This document shows positions 10,418 to 22,178 of a DNA stretch of 64,000 nucleotides, piece by piece. Position 1 is the first letter of the stretch. Each line of letters opens with the position of its first letter. This DNA comes from Saccharum officinarum (taxonomy: Eukaryota; Streptophyta; Magnoliopsida; Poales; Poaceae), in contig CM036215.1 in the NCBI GenBank assembly GCA_020631735.1, forward strand, positions 13,170,346 to 13,234,345, read 5' to 3'. Under the pieces are notes generated by a model, which had not been told where the DNA came from, searched no databases, and was given only the letters and a program-made list of their open reading frames with translations. The position numbers and the translations under genes are program-made.

Positions 10418-12714
10418 TAAAAGTGCATCTAGCCCTTTAGTGGGTTTTGGATGATTGAATGACAACATGATTAAAGAACTAACCCGTTTGCTAAGTGTGG
10501 ACAGGTAATAGGTTATCTCATAGGTACTTAATGAAAGCCAAAGTGATGTGTTGTTATATAAACAATCTAGTTCAAGCACAAGACAACAATGCAAATGGAA
10601 TTCATGCAAATGCTTGTTTATTGTGGGATTTCCATGTACTATGTGAAAGCAAGCTCGTGAGTATTAGTTAATGAGACATGAAGGATTGCATATGGAATGG
10701 TCTCATATTTGAAGCTTACTAAATTAAAATGAAAAAGATAACAATACATATGAATGGATGATTCAACACAAGATGTGACTTAATGGCTTGAGATGGTGAA
10801 GATAGCAAGGAAAGGCTTCGAGGTACTAAGCAAGGGTGAAGGGCAAGCAATGGCTTGGCGGCCAAAGAACCTAGCTAGGGTGAAGAAGAAAGTACTTGCA
10901 TTTAGTCGAGGTACTAATCAAGCTAAGATGGTCATATTGATGTGAAGGATCAAATCTATATTGGACAAGTTGATTAAAGTGACTTGATGCATTTGGAGTC
11001 ATTCATATTTGATGAATGGAATCAAGTCACGTGCTCAAGATGGCTATGCTCAAGTGACAAGATCAATATTGACATGTTGGCACCCTCACTTGATGAAGAT
11101 TGAAAGACACGGCATCAATTTAAAGAAGATCAACTCAAAAGGTTTAATTTCTTTTTTTCTTTTGATCTTGAGTTAATAGGTATGCCGTACTATTAAGAGG
11201 GATGCAAGTTTAGGTGGTCTAAGGAAGATAGAGTGCTCAAGCATAATAATAAAATCAAAAGAGAGACACTCTAGCACTTCACGAGCACGTAGAATAGTTT
11301 TGATGACTTTTGGTGTCGGAAGTCCCGACGTATGTCGGGAGTCCCGACGGTCGGAAGTGCTGACTTGCGCCGGGAGTCCTGATGTGCAGTCACTTAGCCT
11401 GTGCGGTGACTGAGGACGTCGGAAGTCCCGACGTGAGTCGGGAGTCCCGACGGTCAGGAGTCCTGACCCTCGCCAGGAGTCCCGACGCCAGGCCCTTCGG
11501 CTCGCTCTGCTGACTGCTGCGTCGGGAGTCCCGACGTTGACCTTCGCGCAGTGTTTATTTACCTTGCGTGAACAGTGTTTTCTATATACGTCAGTTGTCC
11601 CGAGATCTACGTCAACAGTCCCGACGTAGATCTGAACGGTTAGATTTTGCCTTGGAGTATATATACCCCTCTCCTCGTTTCTAACTGTTGCCCACTCATT
11701 CTTTGCTTACTAACTCACGGCCAAAACATCTCTCAAGCATTCAAGAGCTCTCTCTCCTCTCCCCTTTGCTCCTAACTTTGATTCCCCACGAATTTGAGTG
11801 ATAGGAGAGTGGATTGAGTGAGAAAATCATCCTTGCAAGCTTGAGCACTTGATTTCTTCGTCAAGCCGGTTGGATTTGCGTCTATTACTCTTGGGTTCTT
11901 GGAACCCTAGCCGGCTAGGCGTCGCCCAAGAGCTTCCATCTTCTGGAAGAGCCTTGGGAAGTTTGTATTACCATTGATTTCTAGTGAAGATACTCAAGTG
12001 ACCTTTGTGGTATCCTTAAGTGAGGCAAGGAGGTGGAAGAGACTCCAACCAAAGTGGTCACCTCAACAACAAGGACGTAGGAGCTCCTTTGTGGGGCTAC
12101 CGAACCTCGGGATAAATTCTTGTCTCCCGCGTGCTTGTTGTTGTTGTGATTTGCTTGAAATTACTTGTATTTGGTTGTCTTCCTCTCTCTAGCTATTTCT
12201 TAGGGTTTGGGACTCGATCTATGGAGTGGTGGCTTATCAACATCAAGAGAGTGACCCAACACCTTACCTTACCACTAGGAAGTGGGTTTGTAAGTTATTG
12301 GCATCACAAAGTTCATTTTAGCACTTGTAGTTCATTTCCTATAGGGGTCAGAAGTGCTGAAAGTTTGCGTTGGAAGTTCTGACCCAAACTGTTGGGACTT
12401 CTGACACGTCGGAAGTTCTGACCCAAACGTCGGGACTTCTGACACGTTGGGAGTTCTGGCCCAAACTGTTGGGACTTCCGACATTAATTGACTAGTGCAT
12501 TTTGATTCAGCTCTTTGGTTGCCGCTGTTTGGCTCCCTAGGTTTTTCTAGTATCTTTTATATACTTTGTGGCTAACTTGTGAGGGGTTGTATTACTCTGA
12601 TTTGGAGTTTCCATTTTGGAAACTCCTATTACTAATCGTTTCCACTTTGAAAGGTGTTGATTTTTTAGAAACGCCTATTCACCCCCGCTCTAGGCGACAT
12701 CCTAGATCCTTTCA
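10418..12714 (+). repeat. 5' LTR of element B
   Basis: 2297 bp. It begins TAAAAGTGC where the 3' LTR begins TGAAAGTGC, so the canonical TG terminus is mutated, and it ends in CTTTCA. Positions 11314-11545 carry an array of GTCGGGAGTCCCGAC-type motifs, with a related GGAAGTTCTGAC / TCGGGACTTCTGAC array at 12350-12485. Its array is 54 bp shorter than that of the 3' LTR. Confidence 0.92.
11658..11665 (+). promoter_or_regulatory. TATA box in the 5' LTR of element B
   Basis: TATATATA lies just after the palindrome array and ahead of a C/T-rich leader. The same box is at 20025-20032 in the 3' LTR. It is the likely start point for the element's RNA. Confidence 0.55.
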
Positions 12715-12715
12715 A

Positions 12716-12728
12716 TTGGTATCAGAGC
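12716..12728 (+). other. Primer binding site of element B
   Basis: TTGGTATCAGAGC begins one base after the 5' LTR. It is complementary to the 3' end of the initiator methionine tRNA, the usual primer of plant copia elements. Confidence 0.85.
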
Positions 12729-12766
12729 CAGGTTCTCACCTAAAGTTTCACCGCCATGAGAAAAGG

Positions 12767-14160
12767 ATGTCGATGCCTATCAAGTTGGAGCCGATGCTCC
12801 TCCAAAATAATGGTTCAAACTTTCTACCTTGGTCAATTCATGTACTCAATGCTTTTAGAGATATTAGTCCTCTTGTTGAGCATATTGTGTTTGCAAGCAT
12901 ACCTCTTCCTATAGTTGATTGGAGCAACTATAAGAATTTATCAAAAGAGGAAGAAATATGCGTGCAACTCAATGCTCAAGCTATTAATATCATTTTGAGT
13001 ACATTGAGTGCAGAGGTTCAAGATGAGGCAATATTCAATGGACAACCACCTCCTGAGAGTGCTCATCTCATTTGGACCAAACTCGTTGAGGTATATGGAA
13101 AATCCAAATGCGATGATGCACTTGAGGTCGAGTCAATGGAAAATATGTCCATTATGTCTTCATGCAGCGAAGGAGCCTCACAAGACCTCAAGAGCATCGA
13201 GCCAGAGCAAGAGGTGCAAGCTGAGGCGACTACGCTATCTGCAAGCACATAGCGGACGTGTCCAGTATCCTACCAAATGTGTCCGGTATGGCTGAGGCAG
13301 CCGGACAACAGGCAGTCTATGATGATGAGGCTCAAGCCTGGTGGTGGCCAAGTGATGAGTCAACCTCAGTATCTCATGATACTCATCACTTGTGTCTCAT
13401 GGCCAAGAAAAGCAAGAAGAAGGCTAGCAAGAAAGATCAAGCCAAGGAGATAGCACGAGTAGATGATCAAGAAGAGAGTGATATTGAAATTGAAGATAGC
13501 TACACTCTTGATCATCTAAGCAACAAAGACAAGCTCATTCTCATGAAGCTAGTTGAGAAGAATGATGAGCTAGAGGAAGAGAATGAGAAACAAGAGCAAT
13601 CACTTCAAAATCAAGAAAAGTTTCTCATCTCCAAATTGCAAGAGCTAAAGGCCATAAATGAGATGTATGAAAAATTATCAATTGAGCATGCTTTAGTTAC
13701 TAACTCCTCTTCTAGTGTTTCACAACTAGAGAAGGAAAACTTTGAGCTCAAGGCAAAATTAGATGAACTCTCAAGCAAATATAATGTGCTACAAGCAAAC
13801 TATGTTAATCTCAAGTGCTCTCATGAAGAATTAGTAGAATCAAGCATCATGCTTGAGGTGGCTCATGAGGTTATGATTACAATGGTAAAATCATCTCAAC
13901 CTCCCACTCACACACTCACTTGTACACAATCTCAATTGAATATTTCTTGTGCTAATGAGTGTGCTTCTCAAGCAAGCCAATCTTCGATTGACCAAAAATT
14001 TATAGAAAATGTAGAGCTTAAGGAAGAAGTGGAAAGACTAAGAAATGATGTGATTCGATTGAAGGGTAAGGAGAGAGCACAACCTTCGCAAGATAACCGT
14101 GTTAACATGGTGAAGAATCTTGAGAAGGGTTCAAACCTTGCTTCCTCCAAATCCCAATAA
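12767..14160 (+). pseudogene. gag of element B, N-terminal and coiled-coil part
   Basis: The reading frame starts at the ATG at 12767 (MSMPIKLEPMLLQNNG...). Its first ~160 residues, to 13252, are like the N-terminal copia gag domain (retrotran_gag/UBN2 type; note NFLPWSIHVLNAF). A stop at 13250-13252 ends this frame, and a second frame continues from 13258 to 14160 (about 300 residues). The second part has an acidic region and a long coiled coil (for example LVEKNDELEEENEKQEQ and FELKAKLDELSSKYN). The two frames differ, so this copy carries a frameshift or deletion at the junction. The junction lies in a patch of GTGTCCGGTATG-type repeats (13250-13295). The next stop at 14158 separates it from the zinc-knuckle frame. 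Confidence 0.75.
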
Positions 14161-14178
14161 AAGAATCACATTTCAAGC

Positions 14179-14760
14179 ATGGCCAACACAACCAAGTGCA
14201 AGAAACATGGAAAAAGACTATGCTATGGTTGTGGAGTGAATGGACATGAGATTACCATGTGTCCACACAAGAGTTGGGCCAACAAGTGTGAAGTGGCCGA
14301 TCAAACGGCCTCAAACAAGTTGGCCAACCAAAGGAAAAGTGATGGACAAAGCACTTATCTCATGTGCAAGAAGTTGGGGCATCCAACCAAGAAATGCCCA
14401 ATGTACAAGGAGGCAAGAAAGGAAGCCCAAGTTGCAACAAGAAGATGCTATGGATGCAATGAGATGGGCCACAAGGTTGATGGATGTCCATACAAGCAAA
14501 ACAAGCATAGAGCAAACAAAGGTCGCATATGCTATGCTTGTGGAAGAAAGGGGCATCTAAGCTATGATTGCCCAAATGGTAACATCCCTAAGCCGAACAC
14601 ATTTGTTTATGATAATATACTTAGGAAGACCACAAATGGAATTAGCACTAGCAAGGTGATGTGTTCACCACAAACTAGTACTAAGGCCATTTGGGTGCCT
14701 AAGCACTTGTTGACTAACCCAAAAGGATCCAACAAGAGTTGGGTACCAAAATGTGCATAG
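14179..14760 (+). CDS. gag of element B, zinc-knuckle part
   Basis: 193 residues in the same frame as 13258-14160, separated from it by one stop. It contains four CCHC-type knuckles: CYGCGVNGHEITMC, a degenerate one lacking the first Cys (MCKKLGHPTKKC), CYGCNEMGHKVDGC and CYACGRKGHLSYDC. Such knuckles bind nucleic acid in the capsid protein. Elements A and D show one clear knuckle in the same position, so four is unusual in this window. After the knuckles the frame ends with IWVPKHLLTNPKGSNKSWVPKCA, which is how Sirevirus gag runs up to the protease, but the protease is absent. Confidence 0.8.
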   Translation: MANTTKCKKHGKRLCYGCGVNGHEITMCPHKSWANKCEVADQTASNKLANQRKSDGQSTYLMCKKLGHPTKKCPMYKEARKEAQVATRRCYGCNEMGHKVDGCPYKQNKHRANKGRICYACGRKGHLSYDCPNGNIPKPNTFVYDNILRKTTNGISTSKVMCSPQTSTKAIWVPKHLLTNPKGSNKSWVPKCA

Positions 14761-17700
14761 GTTGATAATGTAGGTACTTGGTGGTGAGATGAAAGCTTCG
14801 GGGTGGTTGAGCAAGCAAATTAAAAATATTCACTCAATCTATCAATCAATTCTTATTATAATCTCATATATGGTTGACCTGAAGACCATATCGTTTACTT
14901 CATCTCTACCATTGGTAACAAGTACCTAAAGACCTTATAGGATAGCCACTTTGTGTTTAGTGCTCAATGGCTCACAAATAAGCATATTTGTGAAATAATT
15001 AGAAGTGACTAATTAGTTTTATTTAATCATTATCTTATTTGCCATGTGATGCTTTTAATGGCTCTCTAGTAGAGCAATGCATTTGTTTAGATGCAGGCAT
15101 ACAAGAAGTACTAGAGCTAAAACGAAGAATCACAACAGCACTTCGATTTTTTCTGTCCTGCGCCTACTAGATGTGTCCGGTATGGCCAGGGTAGAAAGGA
15201 AAAGTGTTTATGTTCTTCACATGCCGGACGTGTCTGGTATGTCTACCAGACGTGTCTGGTATGGCAGGAACCAGAGCACTAATTGGGATGCAATTGAGGT
15301 TTGATCCATATGATTTCATATATCCTTAATTTGCTCAGAAGCTTGTGATCTATCAAACCTAAGTGGGTTGTGAGTATGTCTCAATGAAATTTAAATATGG
15401 CAAATTACTTTGTGTTGGTCAAAATAGAAAATTAACACCCAAATTCTTAAAAGAATAAAGTGCTTGTTGAAAGTCATTCGAATTATTTGTGGTACTTATT
15501 TAGGGGGAGCTCAGTTTCTATTTTGCACCATTGTGGACTAACAAATTTATCTAGCATTACTTGTAGTCCTTTAGATGAAAATTGATTTCATATATGGTAT
15601 GATTATTTGACAAGTGAGGTCAACATGATGTTGTCATGCCATGTATTATCTCAGTGGTGATATTGTGGGCTCAAGGCAAAGGTATGTATTTACATACATG
15701 CATTGTAAGTGCATCGAAGGCCCTTTATATGCTAGTGTGTGCATTTGTGTGATATAGGATATATGTTTTTTTGGGTCTTTGTGACCTAGTCATGTCATAT
15801 TGTGATTATTGCTACCCTTGGTTGATTTTTGCCTAATCACATGTGACATGGTTCTCTCAAGTCCATAAAAATCCCTATATCCATCTAAAATCTCTCTCAA
15901 GTTTTTGAAAATCATAAATTTGTCAAATATTCAAAAAGGAGAAAATCAATTCTTGGCTAATTCATGTCCACTAAGTGAGAATCCTAAGCCTATTTCAATT
16001 GATGTAAATATTATGCCTAGGAAGGTTTGTTATGGTACCTTATTGGTTAGTATTACAAAAAAACGCTATTCATACTAAGACTATGCCTAAGTATGTTGCG
16101 TCTAACATGAGAGGACCCAAACTAGTTTGGGTACCATCGAAAAGTGAATGATCATTTGTAGGTACCGTGGCATTGGAGACTTGATTCAATGGAATTATTA
16201 TTGTTCATCTTATGTTGAGTCAAGTATTGAAACCTAGTGCAATTCTATCCCAATGCCAAGTCAAAATTGAGTGAAGTCCATATGCTATCAACATACAAGT
16301 GTCATATTCAAGTTGTGGGAATTTATTGATATATTTGAAGGCCTGCAAATAAGTGGAGTTGAAGCTTGCAAAGATGATCATAAGCTATCAAGGTATATCT
16401 CTTGTTGATCAAAGTTTATTTGGGTGCATATGAGTTAATTGAATTGGATATATATGCATATGTTGCTTGCTATGAGATGTTTGAATGGATTAAATGCTTA
16501 AGTAATCAAGTTTGAAGTTGGTTTGATTGGATATATTCATAAGATTTCTTCTAGTAAGTGGTTTGAATGGACATATGTCTTGTAAGAGTATTCAAACAAG
16601 TTGATTTCAAGTTTGGTTCAATTTGAAGAAAAATTGCTCAATTATTGAAATCGTTCCAATATTGAAAATCTGAGGTAGCAGTGATCATAGACATGTTTGA
16701 GTACCCAAATCTATTTGTATTGGCTTGAAATTTGGTCTGCATGCTCTACACTTATGGTATTAGTTGCTGTGCAAATTTCATGAGATTTGGATAAGTGATA
16801 CTTTGGATTTGGAGTAGATCTTGTCAGCTATAGTGCAGCAGTTTTCAGCATGTAGAAGTGTGGAAAGATATGAAATCTGGTAGCAATAAAGAAGTCAAAA
16901 GAAGCTAAAATTTTTACAGCTACTAGAAGACTTAGTGTGTCACATCTTCACCAAATTTCGTGGTTTTTGGATATGTACTTTGGGAGATATAATTTATTCT
17001 TTAAAGTATACAGAATCTACCAGGAAAGTGAAAATTATTGGATTGATCAAAAGTCACTTAGATGCAAAGGTCCCCAAATTAGAATCATATCTATAAGTGA
17101 TTGAGGTACCTATGTTTTGGTTTTGGTTTGATATAGAAGCATGACAAATGATGAGTACAAGACAATTTGTTTGAAGAGTGTATCTGGTACGCATTTGGTA
17201 CTCAAGCTAGAGATCAAGACTAAGATCAAGATGAAGATGAAGTTTAAGTTCTAGTAATAATTGGAGATCTTTTGATAGAAACAAAAGGACTTAAACAAGT
17301 AGAAAGAAAATGACTTAAAGAACGATTCAAAGTTATTCATCAAATTAAGTCCAACAATATGGATCAATCAAACAAAATATTTCAAGTGGATCAAGTGGTT
17401 TTCTTTCAAGTTATTTCAAGTGAGTATGAAGGATGGTTCTTTGGAGAGAGGTCACTTCGCCCTAGGCTTGGATGGCTAAAATTGAAGTGGTAATCTAAAG
17501 GGACATTTGAGGTACTTGGTTGAAGAAAATCAAGAGATTAGTCTAGAAAGCAAGCAACACCCAAAAGAGAACAAGTCATGAAATTTCAAGTGGTATCATG
17601 AAATTTCAAGTGGTATCATGAAATTTCAAGTGGTATTACAAGTGGTGCATCTTTTAGTTCTCTCAAGCAAGCAATGATCAAAGAAGAAGAAAGCCAACCA

Positions 17701-18718
17701 CAACAAGAAGAGTGCACTTGATCATTAGTGATTCTCAATTCATATGGGTGAAGAATAGGAATTCAAAGAATTGGTATCTATTGGTCTTCACCAAGCTTAT
17801 AATTGGACTTCATGGTGCTATTGGAGAAATGAATTGAAATCTATATGACTATCTTCCTCTCCAATATAGCAAAGGTATCATTGTATTGTGCATGATCATT
17901 TTTCATCCCTTACTAGTATGCGGTTAGTGCATATAGTACATGCTTATAGGATCATGCATTACAAATGAAATTTTTTTAGATTCATAGACTACCACTATTG
18001 CTTGAATGATTATATGATCTAGTGGTTAGTGTATGAGTTTGTTCATGAGCTAGTAAACCCATGTACTTGATCTATTTTGAATTGCAAACAAGTGACAAGT
18101 ACAACCTCTTTAAGATGACAAAGGGGGAGAGTTTAATACAAAAGGAGAGATTAGTACAAAGTTTGAACCTTAAGCACCCTTTGTGCTTTGTGTGACAGCT
18201 TGTAGCCCCTTTGTCCTTAGTATGTCATTGTTGGACCTTTATGGTGATAGATGACAAAGGGGGAGAGAGACTGATTAAAGCTTCAGGATAATTTCAGTTG
18301 CTTTATCTATATATCTCTTGAGACATGATCTTTATTTATTTTTTTAGTGGCTTGTGGTCTTGAGAAAATGTGTAATGAGTGCTATGTGTGAATTACATGT
18401 GTTATATTTATTTTCATAAGGACTATGCATGCTAGAATGAAAATATTTGATGTGATGCCTTTATATTTATTCTTGTGTGATATATCATGTCATATGCATT
18501 ATGGTTTCACTTTGTCACACACACATGCACCCCACGGATGCAATGATTTAGGGGGAGTCTCCTATATGTTTTAGTATGTGCAATTGACATTTGAGGTCAT
18601 TTTGTGAATTCTAATCATAAGAACATATTAAGGAGGAGCCTCTCATAAATCATTGAACCCAAAAGTTTAAATGTTTATATCATTTTATAACCTTTAATCA
18701 AGTTGTCATCAATCACCC
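14761..18718 (+). other. Non-coding internal region of element B
   Basis: Nearly 4 kb of AT-rich sequence with no open frame carrying a pol or env-like domain. A patch of CCGGACGTGTCTGGTATG-type palindromes is at 15168-15265. G-rich polypurine tracts occur at 15502-15508, 18121-18130, 18256-18266 and 18550-18557. A 20-bp tandem repeat is at 17576-17635. It may serve as packaged filler, as in other large non-autonomous LTR elements. Confidence 0.75.
17576..17635 (+). repeat. 20-bp tandem repeat, three copies
   Basis: TCATGAAATTTCAAGTGGTA is repeated three times head to tail, with perfect identity, inside the non-coding part of element B. Confidence 0.95.
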
Positions 18719-18731
18719 AAAAGGGGGAGAT
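18719..18731 (+). other. Polypurine tract of element B
   Basis: AAAAGGGGGAGAT directly precedes the 3' LTR. It has the same form as the tract of element A. Confidence 0.85.
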
Positions 18732-21082
18732 TGAAAGTGCATCTAGCCCTTTAGTGGGTTTTGGATGATTGAATGACAACGTGATTAAAGAACTAACCCG
18801 TTTGCTAAGTGTGGACAGGTAATAGGTTATCTCATAGGTACTTAATGAAAGCCAAAGTGATGTGTTGTTATATAAACAATCTAGTTCAAGCACAAGACAA
18901 CAATGCAAATGGAATTCATGCAAATGCTTGTTTATTGTGGGATTTCCATGTACTATGTGAAAGCAAGCTCGTGAGTATTAGTTAATGAGACATGAGGGAG
19001 TGCATATGGAATGGTCTCATATTTGAAGCTTGCTAAATTGAAATGAAAAAGATAACAATACATATGAATGGATGATTCAACACAAGATGTGACTTAATGG
19101 CTTGAGATGGTGAAGATAGCAAGGAAAGGCTTCGAGGTACTAAGCAAGGGTGAAGGGCAAGCGATGGCTTGGCGGTCGAAGAACCTAGCTAGGGTGAAGA
19201 AGAAAGTACTTGCATTTAGTCGAGGTACTAATCAAGCTAAGATGGTCATATTGATGTGAAGGATCAAATCTATATTGGACAAGTTGATTAAAGTGACTTG
19301 ATGCATTTGGAGTCATTCATATTTGATGAATGGAATCAAGTCACAAGCTCAAGATGGCTATGCTCAAGTGACAAGATCAATATTGACATGTTGGCACCCT
19401 CACTTGATGAAGATTGAAAGACACGGCATCAATTTAAAGAAGATCAACTCAAAAGGTTTAATTTCTTTTTTCTTTTGATCTTGAGTTAATAGGTATGCCG
19501 TACTATTAAGAGGGATATAAGTTTAGGTGGTCTGAGGAAGATAGTGTGCTCAAGCATAATAATAAAATCAAAAGAGAGACACTCTAGCACTTCACGAGCA
19601 TGTAGAATAGTTTTGATGACTTTTGGTGTCGGAAGTCCCGACGTATGTCGGGAGTCCCAACGGTCGGAAGTGCTGACTTGCGCCGGGAGTCCTGACGTGC
19701 AGTCACTTAGCCTGTGCGGTGCCTGAGGACGTCGGAAGTCCCGACGTGAGTCAGGAGTCCCGACGGTCAGGAGTCCCGACCCTCGCCAGGAGTCCCGACG
19801 CCAGGCCATTCGGCTCGCTCTGCTGACTGCTGCGTCGGGAGTCCCGACGTACGTCGGGAGTCCCGACGGTTAGCAGTCCTGACATAAGTTGGAAGTCCCG
19901 ACGTTGACCTTAGCGCAGTGTTTCTTTACCTTGTGTGAACAGTGTTTTCTATATACGTCAGCAGTCCCGAGATCTACGTCAGCAGTCCTGACTTAGATCT
20001 GAACGGTTAGATTTTGCCTTGGAGTATATATACCCCTCTCCTCATTTCTAACCGTTGCCCACTCATTCTTTGCTTACTAACTCACGGCCAAAACATCTCT
20101 TAAGCATTCAAGAGCTCTCTATCCTCTCCCCTTTGCTCCTAACTTCGATTCCCCATGGATTTGAGTGATAGGAGAGTGGATTGAATGAGAAAATCATCCT
20201 TGCAAGCTTGAGCACTTGATTTCTTCGTCAAGCCGGTTGGATTTGCGTATATTACTCTTGGGTTCTTGGAACCCTAGATGGCTAGGCGTCGCCCAAGAGC
20301 TTCCATCTTCTGGAAGAGCCTTGGGAAGTTTGTATTACCCTTGATTTCTAGTGAAGAAACTCAAGTGACCTTTGTGGTATCCTTGATTGAGGCAAGGAGG
20401 TGGAAGAGACTCCGACCAAAGTGGTCACCTCAACAACGAGGATGTAGGAGCTCCTTTGTGGGGCTGCCGAACCTCGAGATAAATTCTTGTCTCCCGCGTG
20501 CTTGTTATTGTTGTGATTTGCTCGAAATTACTTGTATTTGGTTGTCTTCCTTTCTCTAGCTATTTCTTAGGGTTTGGGACTCAATCTACGGAGTGGTGGC
20601 TTATCAACATCAAGAGAGTGACCCAACACCTTACCTTACCACTAGGAAGTGGGTTTGTAAGTTATCGGCATCACAAAGTTTATTTTAGCACTTGTAGTTC
20701 ATTTCCTATAGGGGTCGGAAGTGCTGAAAGTTTGCGTTGGAAGTTCTAACCCAAACTGTCGGGACTTCTGACACGTCAGAAGTTCTGACCCAAACGTTGG
20801 GACTTCTGACACGTCGGGAGTTCTGACCCAAATTGTTGGGACTTCCGACCTTAACTGACTAGTGCATTTTGATTCAACTCTTTGGTTGCCGCTGTTTGGC
20901 TCCCTAGGTTTTTCTAGTATCTTTTATATACTTTTGTGGCTAACTTGTGAGGGGTTGTATTACTCTGATTTGGAGTTTCCATTTTGGAAACTCCTATTAC
21001 TAATCGTTTCCGCTTTGAAAGGTGTTGATTTTTTAGAAACACCTATTCACCCCCCCTCTAGGCGACATCCTAGATCCTTTCA
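18732..21082 (+). repeat. 3' LTR of element B
   Basis: 2351 bp, from TGAAAGTGC to CTTTCA. It matches the 5' LTR with scattered substitutions. It has 54 extra bases at about 19850-19903, made of further palindrome-type units. The short frames inside it (for example 19486-19809 minus) are not genes. Confidence 0.92.
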
Positions 21083-22125
21083 CCTCCCTTCTTCTTTTTA
21101 TGATATTCTTTCTTCTTGCCATCCTTCTTCTTGTATGGCTTGTTCTTCTTCTTCTCATCTTTATTATCACTAGATTTATTTTTTTGCCCTTGTTCTTGCT
21201 CTTGTACTTGTCTTTTGGAGGCTTAGGGCATTGATGAGCTAGATGACCAAGTTCACCACAATTGTAGCAATCCATTTCGGATATAGGCTTTCTTTTGCTA
21301 CTTGTGAAGAACTTCTTCTTGCCATCGAACTTGATGTCACTCTTGTTAAGCTTTTTAGCATCTTGGTGGTCTTTCTCACCATGATGGCAAGTGATGCATC
21401 ATCAATATCACTCTCACTTGAGCTTTCATGCACGATCATGGATTGGCTCTTCTTCTTTTTCTTGTCATGGCTAGCTTTGAAGGCCAAGTCCTTCTTCTTA
21501 GAAGATGATGAGCCCTCTTCCGGAGTGATATGCATGTACATCTCGTGAGCATTGATCTTTCCCAATACTTGTGTCGGTGTTGCGGTGGAGAGATCACTTT
21601 GGTGAAGCACGGTGATAATGTGACCATACTTCTCAATGGGAAGAACACTCAAGATCCTCCTTGAAACATTCGATGGACTCATTTGAGTGAGCCCGAGAGC
21701 ATTGAGATCCTCTACAAGAACATTCAAGCGAGTGTATATGTCATTAGCACTTTCCTTGGGAAGCATCTCAAAAGAATTAATTTTCTTCAAAGCAATATGA
21801 TAGCGTTCCTCATGCTCACTCTTAGTTCCCTCATGGAGAGCATAAATGTTTTCCCACAATTCATGAGTGTTTTTGTATTACGCACACGATTAAAGATATC
21901 CTTGCCAAGGTCCCGGTAGAGTGCATTTTTTGCCTTTGCATTCCACCGGTCGTACTTCTCCTCGTCACCAATGGGGTTAGCGGGATCCTTGATTTCGGGA
22001 AGCCCTTCGGTGGCGGCTCTAAGGCACCCGACATCTATGGCTTCGAGGTACGCCTCCATGCAGATTTTCCAATATGGAAAATCATCTCCCTCAAAGATGG
22101 GAGGTGGTCCTTTCCCATTAGACAT
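21083..22125 (-). pseudogene. gag of element A, N-terminal part with zinc knuckle
   Basis: On the minus strand it starts MSNGKGPPPIFEGDDFPYW at 22125, matching the start of element D gag. It shows the N-terminal copia gag domain, a Lys-rich stretch and the knuckle CYNCGELGHLAHQC (near 21270-21230). The frame is broken at least twice: near 21850 and again near 21345-21280. It is then interrupted by element B at 21082 and continues at 10417. Confidence 0.88.
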
Positions 22126-22164
22126 CTTGCTCTAGGCGATAAAGCCTAAATTAGGAGCAACTCA

Positions 22165-22177
22165 GCTCCGATACCAA
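22165..22177 (-). other. Primer binding site of element A
   Basis: The minus strand reads TTGGTATCGGAGC one base after the 5' LTR, a one-base variant of the initiator methionine tRNA complement. Element D has the same variant. Confidence 0.85.
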
Positions 22178-22178
22178 T

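Larger units (their letters stand above)
10418..21082 (+). mobile_element. Element B: gag-only Sirevirus-like LTR retrotransposon nested in element A
   Basis: 10,665 bp, plus strand, with a 5-bp target duplication CCTCC at 10413-10417 and 21083-21087. LTRs are at 10418-12714 and 18732-21082, a tRNA-Met primer site at 12716-12728, and a polypurine tract at 18719-18731. The internal part has a gag region (12767-14760) with a coiled coil and zinc knuckles, then about 4 kb without any protease, integrase, reverse transcriptase or RNase H segment. It is a non-autonomous element and would need enzymes from a complete relative. It inserted after A, since it splits the gag of A. Confidence 0.92.
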
